Shown: positions 34,481 through 43,654 of the stretch, one piece after another
Numbering within the stretch: the stretch's first letter is position 1
How the letters are laid out: the number at the start of each line of letters is the position of its first letter
Origin: DATHAP01 sp963762865
Lineage (GTDB): Bacteria > Actinomycetota > Actinomycetes > JACCUZ01
DNA: 64,000 bases
Assembly: GCA_963762865.1 (NCBI GenBank)
Contig: CAVXNC010000014.1
Coordinates: forward strand, 124,001 to 188,000
Direction of reading: 5' to 3'
Position numbers and translations under genes: made by a program
The notes under the pieces: generated by a model
The model's database searches: none
Told to the model about the DNA's origin: nothing
What the model saw: only the letters and a program-made list of their open reading frames with translations

Positions 34481-35407
34481 ATGCACAGCGAGGATGTGAC
34501 CCTCGAGACCGACGGCGCTCTGCTCTCTGGCCGGCTGACGTTGCCAGGGACGGCGGCGCCCAGCCCCTTGGTGATCGGCGTCCACGGGGCGGAGGGCGGC
34601 ACTCGGCAGTTCCACTTGTTCCAGCACCTGGAGAAGACGCTGCCAGCGGCGGGAATCGGGACCCTCCTGTTCGATCGTCGCGGTGAGGGTGAGTCGAGCG
34701 GTGATGCGGGCAGTAGCACCTACGAGCTGCTGGCGGCGGACGTCCGGGCGTGGATGTCACGGTGTGCGGGGGACGAACGGATCGATCCGACACGGATCGG
34801 CCTCTGGGGAATCAGCCAAGGTGGCTGGATCGCACCGCTGGCAGCGGCTGGATCACCGCAGCCGGCCGTGCTCGTTGCGGTGTCGGCAGCCGGTGTCACA
34901 CCAGGGGCCCAGATGGCGTTCGCAACCCGCGCACTGATGCGCGAGGCCGGCCATGGCGACGAGGCTGTCGATCGCATGTTGGAGCTGCGGCGCGCGATGG
35001 ACGAGCTGTCGCACGACCGGATGACCGTTTCCGATGCCCAAGCAATCTTGGATTCCGTTGTTGAGGAACCGTGGTTCAAGCTCGCGTTTGTGCCGACTGA
35101 TGCGTCTCTGATCGATGCCACCTGGGCCGAGGAGATGGAGTTCGACATCCGTCCGGCGTTGCGACGTCTGAGCCTTCCGGTGCTCTTGTTCTTCGGCGAG
35201 CATGACCGCTGGATCCCCGTTGCCGAGAGCGCCGACGTCTGGCGGTCGGCTCTTGGCGCCGAGGCCGATCTCACGATCGTGTCGTTGCCGGGAACCGGGC
35301 ACGCCGCGACGCTCGCGAGCGATCCAGACGATTGGCTCGAGCACGGGCAGGTCTCGCCCGATTACGAGCGGAAACTCTTGGCATGGCTCCACGACCGCCT
35401 CGCATGA
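34481..35407 (+). CDS. Alpha/beta hydrolase (dienelactone-hydrolase-like)
   Basis: 308 residues with the alpha/beta-hydrolase fold: VIGVHGAEGGTRQF (oxyanion region), LLFDRRGEGES, the nucleophile elbow GISQGG, an Asp in FFGEHDRWIP, and the His in LPGTGHAAT. The enzyme should cleave an ester or similar bond; the substrate is unknown. It begins 1 base after the preceding hypothetical gene stop. By eye its third codon positions use more A and T than neighbouring genes, hinting at recent acquisition. A hairpin follows its stop. Confidence 0.85.
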   Translation: MHSEDVTLETDGALLSGRLTLPGTAAPSPLVIGVHGAEGGTRQFHLFQHLEKTLPAAGIGTLLFDRRGEGESSGDAGSSTYELLAADVRAWMSRCAGDERIDPTRIGLWGISQGGWIAPLAAAGSPQPAVLVAVSAAGVTPGAQMAFATRALMREAGHGDEAVDRMLELRRAMDELSHDRMTVSDAQAILDSVVEEPWFKLAFVPTDASLIDATWAEEMEFDIRPALRRLSLPVLLFFGEHDRWIPVAESADVWRSALGAEADLTIVSLPGTGHAATLASDPDDWLEHGQVSPDYERKLLAWLHDRLA

Positions 35408-35412
35408 CCGCT

Positions 35413-35456
35413 GGCGGCGTCCGCGCCTAGCCCAGCAGGATGGGCGAGGCGCCGCC
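35413..35456. terminator. Convergent terminator-like hairpin
   Basis: CGCCTAGCCC (35424-35433) pairs with GGGCGAGGCG (35442-35451) apart from one mismatch around an 8-base loop, and flanking GGCGGCG / CGCCGCC can extend the stem. It lies exactly between the stops of the convergent alpha/beta hydrolase and DUF952 genes. Confidence 0.6.
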
Positions 35457-35789
35457 TCAGCCCCGCGGGTCGGGGTGCACGGCGACGACGGCCTCGACCG
35501 GCAACGGGCCGTAGACGTGCGGGTAGGCCTCCGCCCCCTCCGGCGCGCCGGGGGGCGGCTCGACGACCACCGGGGACCCGACGCGGTCCGGGTCGACCTC
35601 GAGCAGCACGAGCGGCTCGGTGACGTCCCGGTAGTAGGCGGCCAGGACACCGGCCCACTGCGCGTCGTACGACATGTGCAGGAAGCCCTCCTCCTCGAGG
35701 GTCCGGCCGAGGGTCGAGACGCGGTACTCCCCCGCGGCAACGGCCTGCGCCCAGTCGGTCGTGAGAGCGATGTGAAAGATCCGCACCAT
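35457..35789 (-). CDS. DUF952 family protein
   Basis: 110 residues. The DUF952 pattern is clear: IFHIALTTDWAQAVAAGEYR at the start, EEEGFLHMSYDAQWAGVL in the middle, LVLLEVDPDRVGSPVVVE later. Biochemical function is unknown. ATG 35789 is used, with GTG 35786 next to it. It lies 2 bases downstream of the saccharopine-dehydrogenase-like gene stop, so it may be the last gene of the polyamine operon or just a neighbour. Confidence 0.82.
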   Translation of the reverse strand: MVRIFHIALTTDWAQAVAAGEYRVSTLGRTLEEEGFLHMSYDAQWAGVLAAYYRDVTEPLVLLEVDPDRVGSPVVVEPPPGAPEGAEAYPHVYGPLPVEAVVAVHPDPRG

Positions 35790-35791
35790 CC

Positions 35792-37000
35792 CTAACCACC
35801 CTCCCGCATGCCCCAGGGGGAGCCGTACGCCGTCAGCAGGTCGAGGAACGGCATCGCGTCGAAGGCCTCCGGGCCGAGCACACCGGCGCCGCCCCACGCG
35901 CCGGAGGACAGCAGCTCCAGCGCCACCACCGGGTTGATGGCGGTCTGCCACACCACCGCCTGGTGGCCGTACTCCGCCATCGACCACTCGTTGTCGACCA
36001 CGTGGTAGAGGTACACGGACCGGTCCTTGCCGTCCTTGCGGCCGGTCACCAGCGTGCCCGCGCAGGTCTTGCCGGTCATCCGGTCGCCGAGGGTCGCCGG
36101 GTCGGGCAGGCAGGCGGCCACCACGTCGCGCGGCGAGACCTCGACACCCCCGACGCGGACCTTGTCGGTGCCGTCGAGTCCGATCTTGTGCAGCACCTGC
36201 AGGACGGTGATGAACTCGTCGCCGAGGCCGTACTTGAACGTCACCCGCTTCGCATCCACCCACCGCGGGACGAGCAGCACCTCCTCATGCTCGACATTGA
36301 CGCACTCGACCGGCCCGATGCCCTCCGGGAAGTCGAAGACCTCCGGCTCGCTGAACGGCGGGGTCGTGAACCACCCACGGTCCTTCTCCCACACCACCGG
36401 CGGGTTGAGGCACTCCTCGATGGTCGTCCAGATGGAGAAGGAGGGCGCGAAGTCGTACCCGGCGACCTCGAGGTTCGCCCCGTCCCGGATGCCGACCTCG
36501 TCGATCTCGTCGAAGAGGTGGTCGGCCGCGTACCGCGCGAAGACGTCGGAGAGCCCCGGCTCGACGCCGATGCCGACGAGCGCCAGCCGCCCGGCCGACT
36601 CCCACTGGCCCGCGACCGCGAACTGGTCGTCGCCGAGCTTCACGCCGGTGCGCGCGTGCGGCTCGTCCGGGTGCGGCTTCGACAGCGACATGGCCATGTC
36701 GAGGTAGTCGGCCCCGGCGGCGAACGCGCCCTCGAAGATGGGCATGACGAAGCGCGGGTCCACCGCGTTGAACACGTGGGTGACCTGGTGCTCGCGGCAC
36801 AGCCCGGCCACCGCCTCGGCCGACGACGCGTCGACCTGGGCGGCGACGAAGCGGGCGTCACCGGCGTGTGCCGCGACCGCCCGCTCCGCGCGCGAGATGT
36901 CGTAGTCCGCGACCACCATCGTCTCGAAGAAGTCGCGACGGGCGGCGATGCCCACCGCCGCCGAGCCCACACCGCCGGCGCCCACCAGCAGGATCCGCAT
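35792..37000 (-). CDS. Saccharopine-dehydrogenase-like NAD(P)-binding oxidoreductase
   Basis: 402 residues. The Rossmann start ILLVGAGGVGSAAVGIAARR and the following VVADYDISRAERAV match the saccharopine dehydrogenase / carboxynorspermidine dehydrogenase superfamily. Other blocks: NAVDPRFVMPIFEGAFAAGADYLDMA and VGIGVEPGLSDVFARYAADHLF. Known relatives act on lysine or on polyamine condensation products. Here it follows the agmatinase gene in the polyamine operon, so a role in polyamine turnover is likely, but the reaction is unknown. ATG 37000 begins 4 bases after the expected agmatinase stop. Confidence 0.85.
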   Translation of the reverse strand: MRILLVGAGGVGSAAVGIAARRDFFETMVVADYDISRAERAVAAHAGDARFVAAQVDASSAEAVAGLCREHQVTHVFNAVDPRFVMPIFEGAFAAGADYLDMAMSLSKPHPDEPHARTGVKLGDDQFAVAGQWESAGRLALVGIGVEPGLSDVFARYAADHLFDEIDEVGIRDGANLEVAGYDFAPSFSIWTTIEECLNPPVVWEKDRGWFTTPPFSEPEVFDFPEGIGPVECVNVEHEEVLLVPRWVDAKRVTFKYGLGDEFITVLQVLHKIGLDGTDKVRVGGVEVSPRDVVAACLPDPATLGDRMTGKTCAGTLVTGRKDGKDRSVYLYHVVDNEWSMAEYGHQAVVWQTAINPVVALELLSSGAWGGAGVLGPEAFDAMPFLDLLTAYGSPWGMREGG

Positions 37001-37004
37001 TCGG

Positions 37005-38049
37005 CTATGCCCCATCTCGGTCGTCGGTGCTGTCTCTGTCGGTCGTGCTCCGGTCGGCCAGCAGCGGCCGGCGCGGCTGGTGAGTGGTCCCCGCAGCGCC
37101 GCACCGCGATGCCGGACAGCGCCTCCAGCACCACGCGGTTGGCCAGCGCCGCGGTGATGTCCGCGTGGTCGTAGGGCGGCGACACCTCGACCACGTCGAC
37201 CCCGACGACGGGCAGCTCGAGGCAGACCCGGCGCACGGCGTCGAGGAGCTGGCGCGCGGAGAGCCCGCCGGGCTCCGGGGTTCCGGTCCCCGGTGCGTGG
37301 CCAGGGTCGGCGACGTCGATGTCGACCGACAGGAAGACCCCGTCGCAGTCGTCGACCGCGATGCCGAAGGCCTCGTCCAGGCAGTCGTCCAGGCCGCGCG
37401 TGCCGATCTCGGTCATCTCGTACGACCGCATCCGCTGGTCGGCCATCCAGTCGAGCGTCTCCGGTCCGGGCCAGTAGCCGCGCAGGCCGATCTGCAGGAA
37501 CCGGTCGCCGCGGGCCGCCCCCGACTCGATCAGCCGGCGCATGGGCTGGCCGTGGCCGTAGAGCGAGCCGAACTCGATGTCGCCGGTGTCGGCGTGCGCG
37601 TCGAAGTGCACCACCGACACTCGGCCGTCGCCGTGCCGGCGCGCGACGCCGGTGACGTCGGCCAGCGTGATCGAGTGGTCGCCGCCGAGGACGACCGGGA
37701 TCGCCCCGGACATGGCGACCGTCGCCACCGCCTCGGTGAGGGCGTCGAGGGACCGCTCGATGTGGCCGGGCGGCATCTCGACGTCGCCGGCGTCGAGCAC
37801 CCGCAGGTCTCGAAGCGCGTCCACCCGCAGCGCGAGGTGCGGCCGGGAGCCGTCGTGCGGCAGGTAGTCGGTCGACCTGATCGCCTGGGGGCCGAAGCGG
37901 GTGCCCGGCCGGTGCGACGTACCGCCGTCGAAGGGCGCGCCCACGACGACGACGTCCGCGCCGGCGAACGTCGTCGGGTCGCCGAGGTCGCACCGAGGCA
38001 CGCCGAGGAAGGTGATGTCGGGCCCGAACATCGCGCCGTACCTGCTCAT
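37005..38049 (-). CDS. speB: Agmatinase/ureohydrolase, probable C-terminal frameshift
   Basis: Manganese ureohydrolase of the arginase family; agmatinases turn agmatine into putrescine and urea. Metal ligands are visible in VVLGGDHSITLAD, HFDAHADTGD and SVDIDVADPGHAPGTGTPEPGG. As given, the frame runs past ALSGIAVRR into the downstream gene. Removing one base near 37095 gives ALSGIAVRR-AGTTHQPRRPLL and a stop (TAG 37005-37007) just before the saccharopine-dehydrogenase-like start. Length is then about 347 residues. A guanidinobutyrase role is also possible. ATG 38049 follows the FAD oxidase stop by 7 bases. Confidence 0.85.
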
Positions 38050-38056
38050 GTGGTGA

Positions 38057-39448
38057 TCATGAGTCGAAGCCCATCCCGAGTGCGTCCAGTGTCCGCAGCC
38101 AGGGGCCGCGCCGACCGTCGCGGGCATCCGCCTTGGCCACCGCTCGCCGGGTCAGCTCGACTCCGGCCCAGCGCACCGGCTCCGGCGGGAAGGGCAGCGG
38201 CCGCTTGCGGACCATCTGCAGCCGGGTGCGCTCGGTGTCCGCGCCATCGACGAGGTCCAGCGCGACCTGCGCGCCGAACCTGCTCGCCCCGACACCGAGG
38301 CCGGTGTAGCCCAGCGAGTAGGACACCCGGCCGCCGAGCGCGGTGCCCCAGAACGCGGTGAAGCGCGAGCAGGTGTCGATGACCCCGCCCCACGCATGCG
38401 TGAACCGCACGTCGGCCAGCTGCGGGAACGTCTCCTGGAAGTGCGCGGCGAGCGTCCGGAAGGTGCGCGGGTCGCGGGACAGCCGCTCGTCGGTGCGCCC
38501 GCCGAAGTGGTAGACCGCGTCGTAGCCGCCCCAGAGCACCCGGTCGTCGTCGGTCAGCCGGTAGTAGTGGAAGAGGTTGCCGGCGTCCGAGACGCCGTGC
38601 CGGTCCGCCCAGCCGACGGACGCGCGCTGCGCCGGTGTGAGGGGCTCGGTGACGAGGGCGTAGTCCCACACCGGGACGACGTACGACCGCAGGCGCCGCA
38701 GCACGGGAGTGAACGCGTTGGTGGCCAGCACGACGCGACCGGCCCGGACCGCGGCCCACGGCGTGGTGAGCCGCACCGCGACACCGTCGGCCTCGAGGCC
38801 GGTCACCGGGGTGTTCTCGTGCAGCCGCACGCCGGAGCGCAGGCAGGCTGCGCGCAGCCCCTGTGCCAGCCGGGCGGGGTCGACCATCGCGACGCCCTCG
38901 CGGTCGAGGACACCACCCTGGTAGGTCGGTGAGGCGACCCTGGCGCGGACTTCGTCCGCGTCGAGCCACTCCAGCTCGGTGCCGACGGATGCCGCGAGCG
39001 CCGGCAGGTCGCGCAGCCCGGCCGCCTGCCACGGCGCCGTGGCCGCGGTGAGCTCGCCGGTGCGCTCCCACGAGCAGTCGATGCCCTCGTCCGCGACGGT
39101 CTTCTCGATGGCGTCCAGGTTCTCCCGGCCGAGCCGCTCGAGCTGCCGCATCTCGGCCGGGAAGCGGTCGAGGCCGTTGCGCAGCCCGTGGGTGAGCGAG
39201 GCCGCGCAGAAGCCTCCGTTGCGTCCCGAGGCGGCCCACCCGGCGCTGCGTCCCTCGAGGACGACGACGTCCCGGCCCGGGTGCCGCTGCTTGGCGAGGA
39301 GGGCCGTCCAGAGCCCCGTGTAGCCGGCTCCGACGACCGCCAGGTCAGCCGTGGCGTCGGCGGTCAGCGCCGGCTCGTCCGATAGCTGCGGACCGTCGAG
39401 CCAGAACGGCAGGTGCCGGACGTCGGCGAGCGCGCCGACCGGGTCCAC
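38057..39448 (-). CDS. FAD-dependent amine oxidase (gamma-glutamylputrescine oxidase/DadA-like)
   Basis: 463 residues. The FAD-binding start DLAVVGAGYTGLWTALLAK and the motif SAGWAASGRNGGFCAASLTHG are typical of PuuB/DadA-type oxidases; the C-terminal flavin contact is LGYTGLGVGASRFGAQVA. Such enzymes oxidise amines or glutamylated polyamines to aldehydes with H2O2. GTG 39448 overlaps the potC stop (TAGTG). No gamma-glutamylputrescine synthetase (PuuA) is in the window, so the substrate may be the free polyamine. A paralogue lies at 51058-52470. Confidence 0.85.
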   Translation of the reverse strand: MDPVGALADVRHLPFWLDGPQLSDEPALTADATADLAVVGAGYTGLWTALLAKQRHPGRDVVVLEGRSAGWAASGRNGGFCAASLTHGLRNGLDRFPAEMRQLERLGRENLDAIEKTVADEGIDCSWERTGELTAATAPWQAAGLRDLPALAASVGTELEWLDADEVRARVASPTYQGGVLDREGVAMVDPARLAQGLRAACLRSGVRLHENTPVTGLEADGVAVRLTTPWAAVRAGRVVLATNAFTPVLRRLRSYVVPVWDYALVTEPLTPAQRASVGWADRHGVSDAGNLFHYYRLTDDDRVLWGGYDAVYHFGGRTDERLSRDPRTFRTLAAHFQETFPQLADVRFTHAWGGVIDTCSRFTAFWGTALGGRVSYSLGYTGLGVGASRFGAQVALDLVDGADTERTRLQMVRKRPLPFPPEPVRWAGVELTRRAVAKADARDGRRGPWLRTLDALGMGFDS

Positions 39449-40293
39449 TAGGTCCTCCGCCGCCGACCGGCCACCAGCTGCCCGAAGACGACCGCCGCGA
39501 GCGCGAGGAAGAACATCGCAGACGCGATGACGTTGGCCTGCGCGGGGATGCCGCGCAGCGACGACACCCACACGAACTTCGGGAAGGTGTTGACCGAGCC
39601 GGAGTTGAAGTTGGTGATGATGAAGTCGTCGAAGGACAGCGAGAACGCCAGCAGCGCGCCGGCCAAGATGCCCGGCGCGACGAGCGGCAGGGTGATGCGG
39701 CGGAAGGTCTGCCACTCGTCCGCGTAGAGGTCCATGGCGGCCTGCTCGAGTCGCGGGTCCAGGCTCGCGATGCGCGCCTTCACCGTCACCACGACGAAGG
39801 AGATGCAGAACATCACGTGGGCGATGACGATGGTCCAGAAGCCCAGGTTGATCCGCAGGTTCAGGAAGAGCGCCAGCAGCGAGGCACCGAGCACGACCTC
39901 GGGTGTCGCCATCGGCAGGAAGATCGTCAGGTTGGTCCCGGTCCGGCCACGGAAGCGGTGCCGGGCCAGCGCGAACGCGACCATCGTGCCGAGGAGGGTC
40001 GCGATGAGCGTGGCGATCAGCCCGATCTTGAGGCTGTTGCCCAGAGCCGTGCAGACGTCGGGCGCGCCGCACGGGTTCTTCCACTTGTCGAGCGTGAAGC
40101 CCTTCCACGCGATGTTGGACTTCCCGGAGTCGTTGAAGGAGAAGGCCAGCGTGTAGGCCACCGGGATGAAGAGGTAGGTGAAGCCGATGACGGCGTAGAT
40201 CCGGATCGCGTTGCGGGAGAGCCAGCGCCCGACGCGACGGCCGAGCGGTTGCTGCCTGCCTGCGGCCGGCCCGGTCACGGTCGCGGAGGTCAT
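39448..40293 (-). CDS. potC: Polyamine ABC transporter permease PotC
   Basis: 281 residues, six helices, inner-membrane permease of a spermidine/putrescine importer. YAVIGFTYLFIPVAYTLAFSF starts the protein; the ABC-permease EAA-type loop reads AAMDLYADEWQTFRRITLPL. ATG 40293 overlaps the potB stop (ATGA). Order in the operon is potD-potA-potB-potC followed by FAD oxidase, so uptake and first oxidation are encoded together. Confidence 0.93.
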   Translation of the reverse strand: MTSATVTGPAAGRQQPLGRRVGRWLSRNAIRIYAVIGFTYLFIPVAYTLAFSFNDSGKSNIAWKGFTLDKWKNPCGAPDVCTALGNSLKIGLIATLIATLLGTMVAFALARHRFRGRTGTNLTIFLPMATPEVVLGASLLALFLNLRINLGFWTIVIAHVMFCISFVVVTVKARIASLDPRLEQAAMDLYADEWQTFRRITLPLVAPGILAGALLAFSLSFDDFIITNFNSGSVNTFPKFVWVSSLRGIPAQANVIASAMFFLALAAVVFGQLVAGRRRRT

Positions 40294-41225
40294 ACCAGCT
40301 CCTCCGTGCCGGCGCGGCGGATGTAGAACCCGACGAGGACCAGGATCGACACCATCAGGGTCACCGACAGCACGGCCGCGGTCGGGTAGTCGACGACGCG
40401 CAGGAAGCGGCTGTCGATGACGTTGCCGACCATCGTGGTGTGGACCGGGTCGCCGAGCAGTGAAGAGTTGACGTAGTCACCGGCGGCCGGGATGAAGGTC
40501 AGCAGCGTGCCGGCGACGACGCCGGGCAGCGACAGCGGGAAGGTCACCTTGCGCAGCGTCGTGAGTCCGTTGGCGTAGAGGTCGCCCGCCGCCTCCATCA
40601 GCCGGGGGTCGACCCGCTCGAGCGAGGCGTAGATCGGCAGGATCATGAAGGGCAGGAAGTTGTAGGTGATGCCGATGACGACCGCCATCGCGGTGTTGAT
40701 GATGCGGCCGTCCTCGCTCAGGATGTGGAGGAAGCGCAGGATGTCGGCGACCCACCCGTTGTCGGCAAGGATCTGCTTCCAGGCCACCGTCCGCAGCAGG
40801 AAGCTGACGAAGAACGGCGCCACGACCAGCACCAGCAGGATGTTGCGCAGCCGGCCCGACTTGAAGGCGATCGCGTATGCCAGCGGGTACGAGATGGCGA
40901 GCGCCAGCACCGTGGCGATGAACGCGTAGGTGAACGACCGGACGAAGACCTCGAGGTACTCGCCGATCGCGTCGGGGTAGTTGGCCAGCCGGAAGGTCTG
41001 GGTGTAGACGCCGATCTCGGCGCCCTCCGGACGCGTCTGGGTGGACGTGGAGAGCAGCGTCAGGATCGGCACGATGAAGAAGATCGCGAGCCAGGCCATG
41101 CCCGGCAGCAGGAGCAGGTAGGGGGTGAGGCGACGACGGCCCACCGGCCGGGCCGCGTCCTCCTCGGGAGGCTGATGGTCCTCGGCCGGTCGCTCTCCGA
41201 CCCCGATCCCGGCGGCGACGCTCAT
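40290..41225 (-). CDS. potB: Polyamine ABC transporter permease PotB
   Basis: 311 residues, partner permease of PotC. LTPYLLLLPGMAWLAIFFIVP is the first helix, and the cytoplasmic loop is EAAGDLYANGLTTLRKVTFPL. The segment FIPAAGDYVNSSLLGDP is characteristic of PotB-type permeases. ATG 41225 has GAGGGA upstream; the open frame extends further but without support. It lies 7 bases after potA and overlaps potC. Confidence 0.93.
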   Translation of the reverse strand: MSVAAGIGVGERPAEDHQPPEEDAARPVGRRRLTPYLLLLPGMAWLAIFFIVPILTLLSTSTQTRPEGAEIGVYTQTFRLANYPDAIGEYLEVFVRSFTYAFIATVLALAISYPLAYAIAFKSGRLRNILLVLVVAPFFVSFLLRTVAWKQILADNGWVADILRFLHILSEDGRIINTAMAVVIGITYNFLPFMILPIYASLERVDPRLMEAAGDLYANGLTTLRKVTFPLSLPGVVAGTLLTFIPAAGDYVNSSLLGDPVHTTMVGNVIDSRFLRVVDYPTAAVLSVTLMVSILVLVGFYIRRAGTEELV

Positions 41226-41232
41226 CGGTCCC

Positions 41233-42396
41233 TCACCCGACCGGCAGCGGAGCCGCGCCCTCGTCGTGCTCGACACCGGCAGTGGCGTCGGCGCTGCCGT
41301 CGAGCGCGAACGTGTGGGCGGGGTCCCAGCTGAGGTCGACCTTGGTGCCCGGCGGGTGGACGCCGGCGACCCCCAGGTTCTGGACGAAGACCATCAGCTC
41401 CTGGCCCCATGGCATCCGCACGAGGTACTGCGTGCTCACTCCGGTGAAGCTGGTGTCCGTCACGACGCCGCCGGACAGCACGTTGTGCGTGGGGTCGGCC
41501 GTCGCCGAGCCCTCCGAGACCTGCATGTGGATCTTCTCTGGACGGATGCCGACCAGCAGGTCGTCCCCGGCACCGGCCGCCCGGCGCGCCGCCGGCATCG
41601 CGAGCTTCTGGCCCTGCAGGTCCAGTACCAGGGCGTCCCCGTCGGTGCCGGAGACGCTGGCGCGCACCAGGTTGGACTGGCCGAGGAAGTTGGCGACGAA
41701 GGTCGTCTCCGGCGCCTCGTAGAGGTCACCAGGGCTGCCGAGCTGCTCGATCCGGCCGCCGTTCATGACCGCGATGGTGTCGGCCATCGTCATGGCCTCC
41801 TCCTGGTCGTGCGTGACGTGGACGAACGTCAGGCCGACCTCGGTCTGGATCCGCTTGAGCTCGATCTGCATCTGCTTTCGCAGCTTGAGGTCGAGGGCGC
41901 CGAGCGGCTCGTCGAGCAGCAGCACGGCGGGGCGGTTGACGATCGCCCGGGCAAGCGCCACCCGCTGCTGCTGGCCGCCGGAGAGCTGGGCCGGCTTGCG
42001 CCGGGCCATCGACGAGAGCTCCACCAGCTCGAGGGCCTCCTCGACCTGGCGCTTGAGATCCTTTGCGCCGCGGCGCCGCAGCCCGAACGCGACGTTCTCG
42101 AAGATGTCGAGGTGCGGGAAGAGCGCGTAGGACTGGAACACCGTGTTGACCGGCCGCTTGTACGGCTTGCTGCCGGTCACGTCGTCGTCACCGATCAGGA
42201 TGCTGCCGGCCGTAGGGTCCTCGAGACCCGCCACCATCCGCAACGTCGTCGTCTTCCCGCACCCGGACGGGCCGAGGAGCGCGAAGAAGGACCCGGACGG
42301 GATGGTCAGCGACAGGTCGTCGACCGCCACGAAAGATCCGAAGCGCTTCGTGACGTGTTCCAGCCGCAGGTCGCGGCCGGCCGCCCCCTGGGTCAT
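41233..42396 (-). CDS. potA: Polyamine ABC transporter ATPase PotA
   Basis: 387 residues. ABC ATPase domain: Walker A LLGPSGCGKTTTLRM, Q-loop NTVFQSYALFPH, signature LSGGQQQRVALARA, Walker B VLLLDEPLGALD, H-loop VHVTHDQEEAM. A C-terminal TOBE domain follows (LVGIRPEKIHMQV, GTKVDLSWDPAHTFAL). It energises uptake of putrescine or spermidine through PotBC with PotD. ATG 42396 overlaps the potD stop. Confidence 0.95.
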   Translation of the reverse strand: MTQGAAGRDLRLEHVTKRFGSFVAVDDLSLTIPSGSFFALLGPSGCGKTTTLRMVAGLEDPTAGSILIGDDDVTGSKPYKRPVNTVFQSYALFPHLDIFENVAFGLRRRGAKDLKRQVEEALELVELSSMARRKPAQLSGGQQQRVALARAIVNRPAVLLLDEPLGALDLKLRKQMQIELKRIQTEVGLTFVHVTHDQEEAMTMADTIAVMNGGRIEQLGSPGDLYEAPETTFVANFLGQSNLVRASVSGTDGDALVLDLQGQKLAMPAARRAAGAGDDLLVGIRPEKIHMQVSEGSATADPTHNVLSGGVVTDTSFTGVSTQYLVRMPWGQELMVFVQNLGVAGVHPPGTKVDLSWDPAHTFALDGSADATAGVEHDEGAAPLPVG

Positions 42397-43626
42397 CAGT
42401 TGCCGATCACCTTCTGGAAGGACTCCGAGTAGGTGGTCTCCTCGTCGGGGTCGAGGCTGCGGAACACCTTCACGTTGGCCAGGTCCTCCTCGGTGGGGAA
42501 GATCAGCGGGCTGTCGACCAGCGACGGGTCGATCTTCTCCATCTCCTCCTTCGCCCCGTCGACCGGGCAGATGTAGTTGACGTAGGCAGCGACCTCGGCC
42601 GCGATGGCGGGGTCGTAGTAGAAGTCGATGAGCTTCTCGGCGTTGGTCTTGTGCGGGGAGCCGATCGGGACCATCAGGTTGTCCGACCACAGCGTCCCGC
42701 CGGTCTCGGGAAGGGCGAACGTGTAGTTCGGGTCCTCCTCCTCGAACTGCGCCAGCAGGATGTCGCCGGACCACGCGATCGCTGCGATCGCGTTGCCGCT
42801 GCGCAGGTCCTCGAGGTACGAGTTGCCCTTGACCTGGCGGATCTGGCCGGAGTCGACCTGCTTCTGCAGGACGTCGAGCGCGGCTGTTGAACTGGTCCTC
42901 GGAGAAGTCCGTGGAGATGTCCACACCCTGGCTCAGCATGATCAGCCCGACCGTGTCGCGCATCTCGGAGAGGACCACGATCTTGCCCTTGAGGTCGGGC
43001 GCCCAGAGGTCGTCGAGCGTCTTGAGCTCGCGGCCGACCTTGTCCTTGCGGTAGCCGATGCCGGCGTAGCCGCTCTGCCAGGTCATCGAGAACTTGCGGC
43101 CGGGGTCGAAGCCCACGTCCTGCAGGGCGGGGTTCAGGTTGCCGGCGTTCGGGATCTTGGCCTTGTCGAGCTCCTGGACGTAGCCCTGCCGGATCAGGCG
43201 GCCGGCCATCCAGTCGGTCAGCGTGATGACGTCCTTGCCGATGTCGTCGCCGTTGCGCAGCTGCCCCTGGATCTTGCCGTAGTAGGAGTCGTTGTCGTCG
43301 ATGTCCTCGGCGTAGGTGGCCTTGATGCCCGAGTCGGACTGGAACTTCTCCAGCGTCGGGTAGTTCTTGGCCTCCTCGTCGTAGTCGAGGTAGGCGGGCC
43401 AGTTGGCCCAGCGCACCACCTTGTCGGTGGCCGACTTGTCCTCGACGGTGGCCTGGGGCTCTGGCGTGCTGCCGGGCTCGCTGGTGTCGCCCGTGCCGCA
43501 CGCTGCGAGCGCGGCGGCGACCCCGACCCCGCCGGCGCCTCGGAGGACGGTGCGGCGGGTCAGCTGCGAGCGCACCAGCGCCTGGAACATCGGGTCGTCA
43601 TGTCGGACTCGGTTGCGGGGGCTCAT
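42396..43626 (-). CDS. potD: Polyamine-binding lipoprotein PotD, frameshifted as given
   Basis: Extracellular substrate-binding protein of the polyamine importer. The N-terminus has a twin-arginine motif (TRRTVLRG) and lipobox LAACG, so it is probably a Tat-exported lipoprotein. The first frame covers VVRWANWPAYLDYDEEAKN to TDFSEDQFN; the rest (ALDVLQKQVDSGQIRQVKGN to KVIGN) is in another. The switch is near 42885-42888, where dropping one A gives DQFN-AALDVLQ. Length is 3n+1, so a single extra base accounts for it. Repaired length about 409 residues. GAGGAG precedes ATG 43626. Confidence 0.9.
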
Positions 43627-43654
43627 GCTGGCAGGCTCCTCAGCGGTGGTCGGG

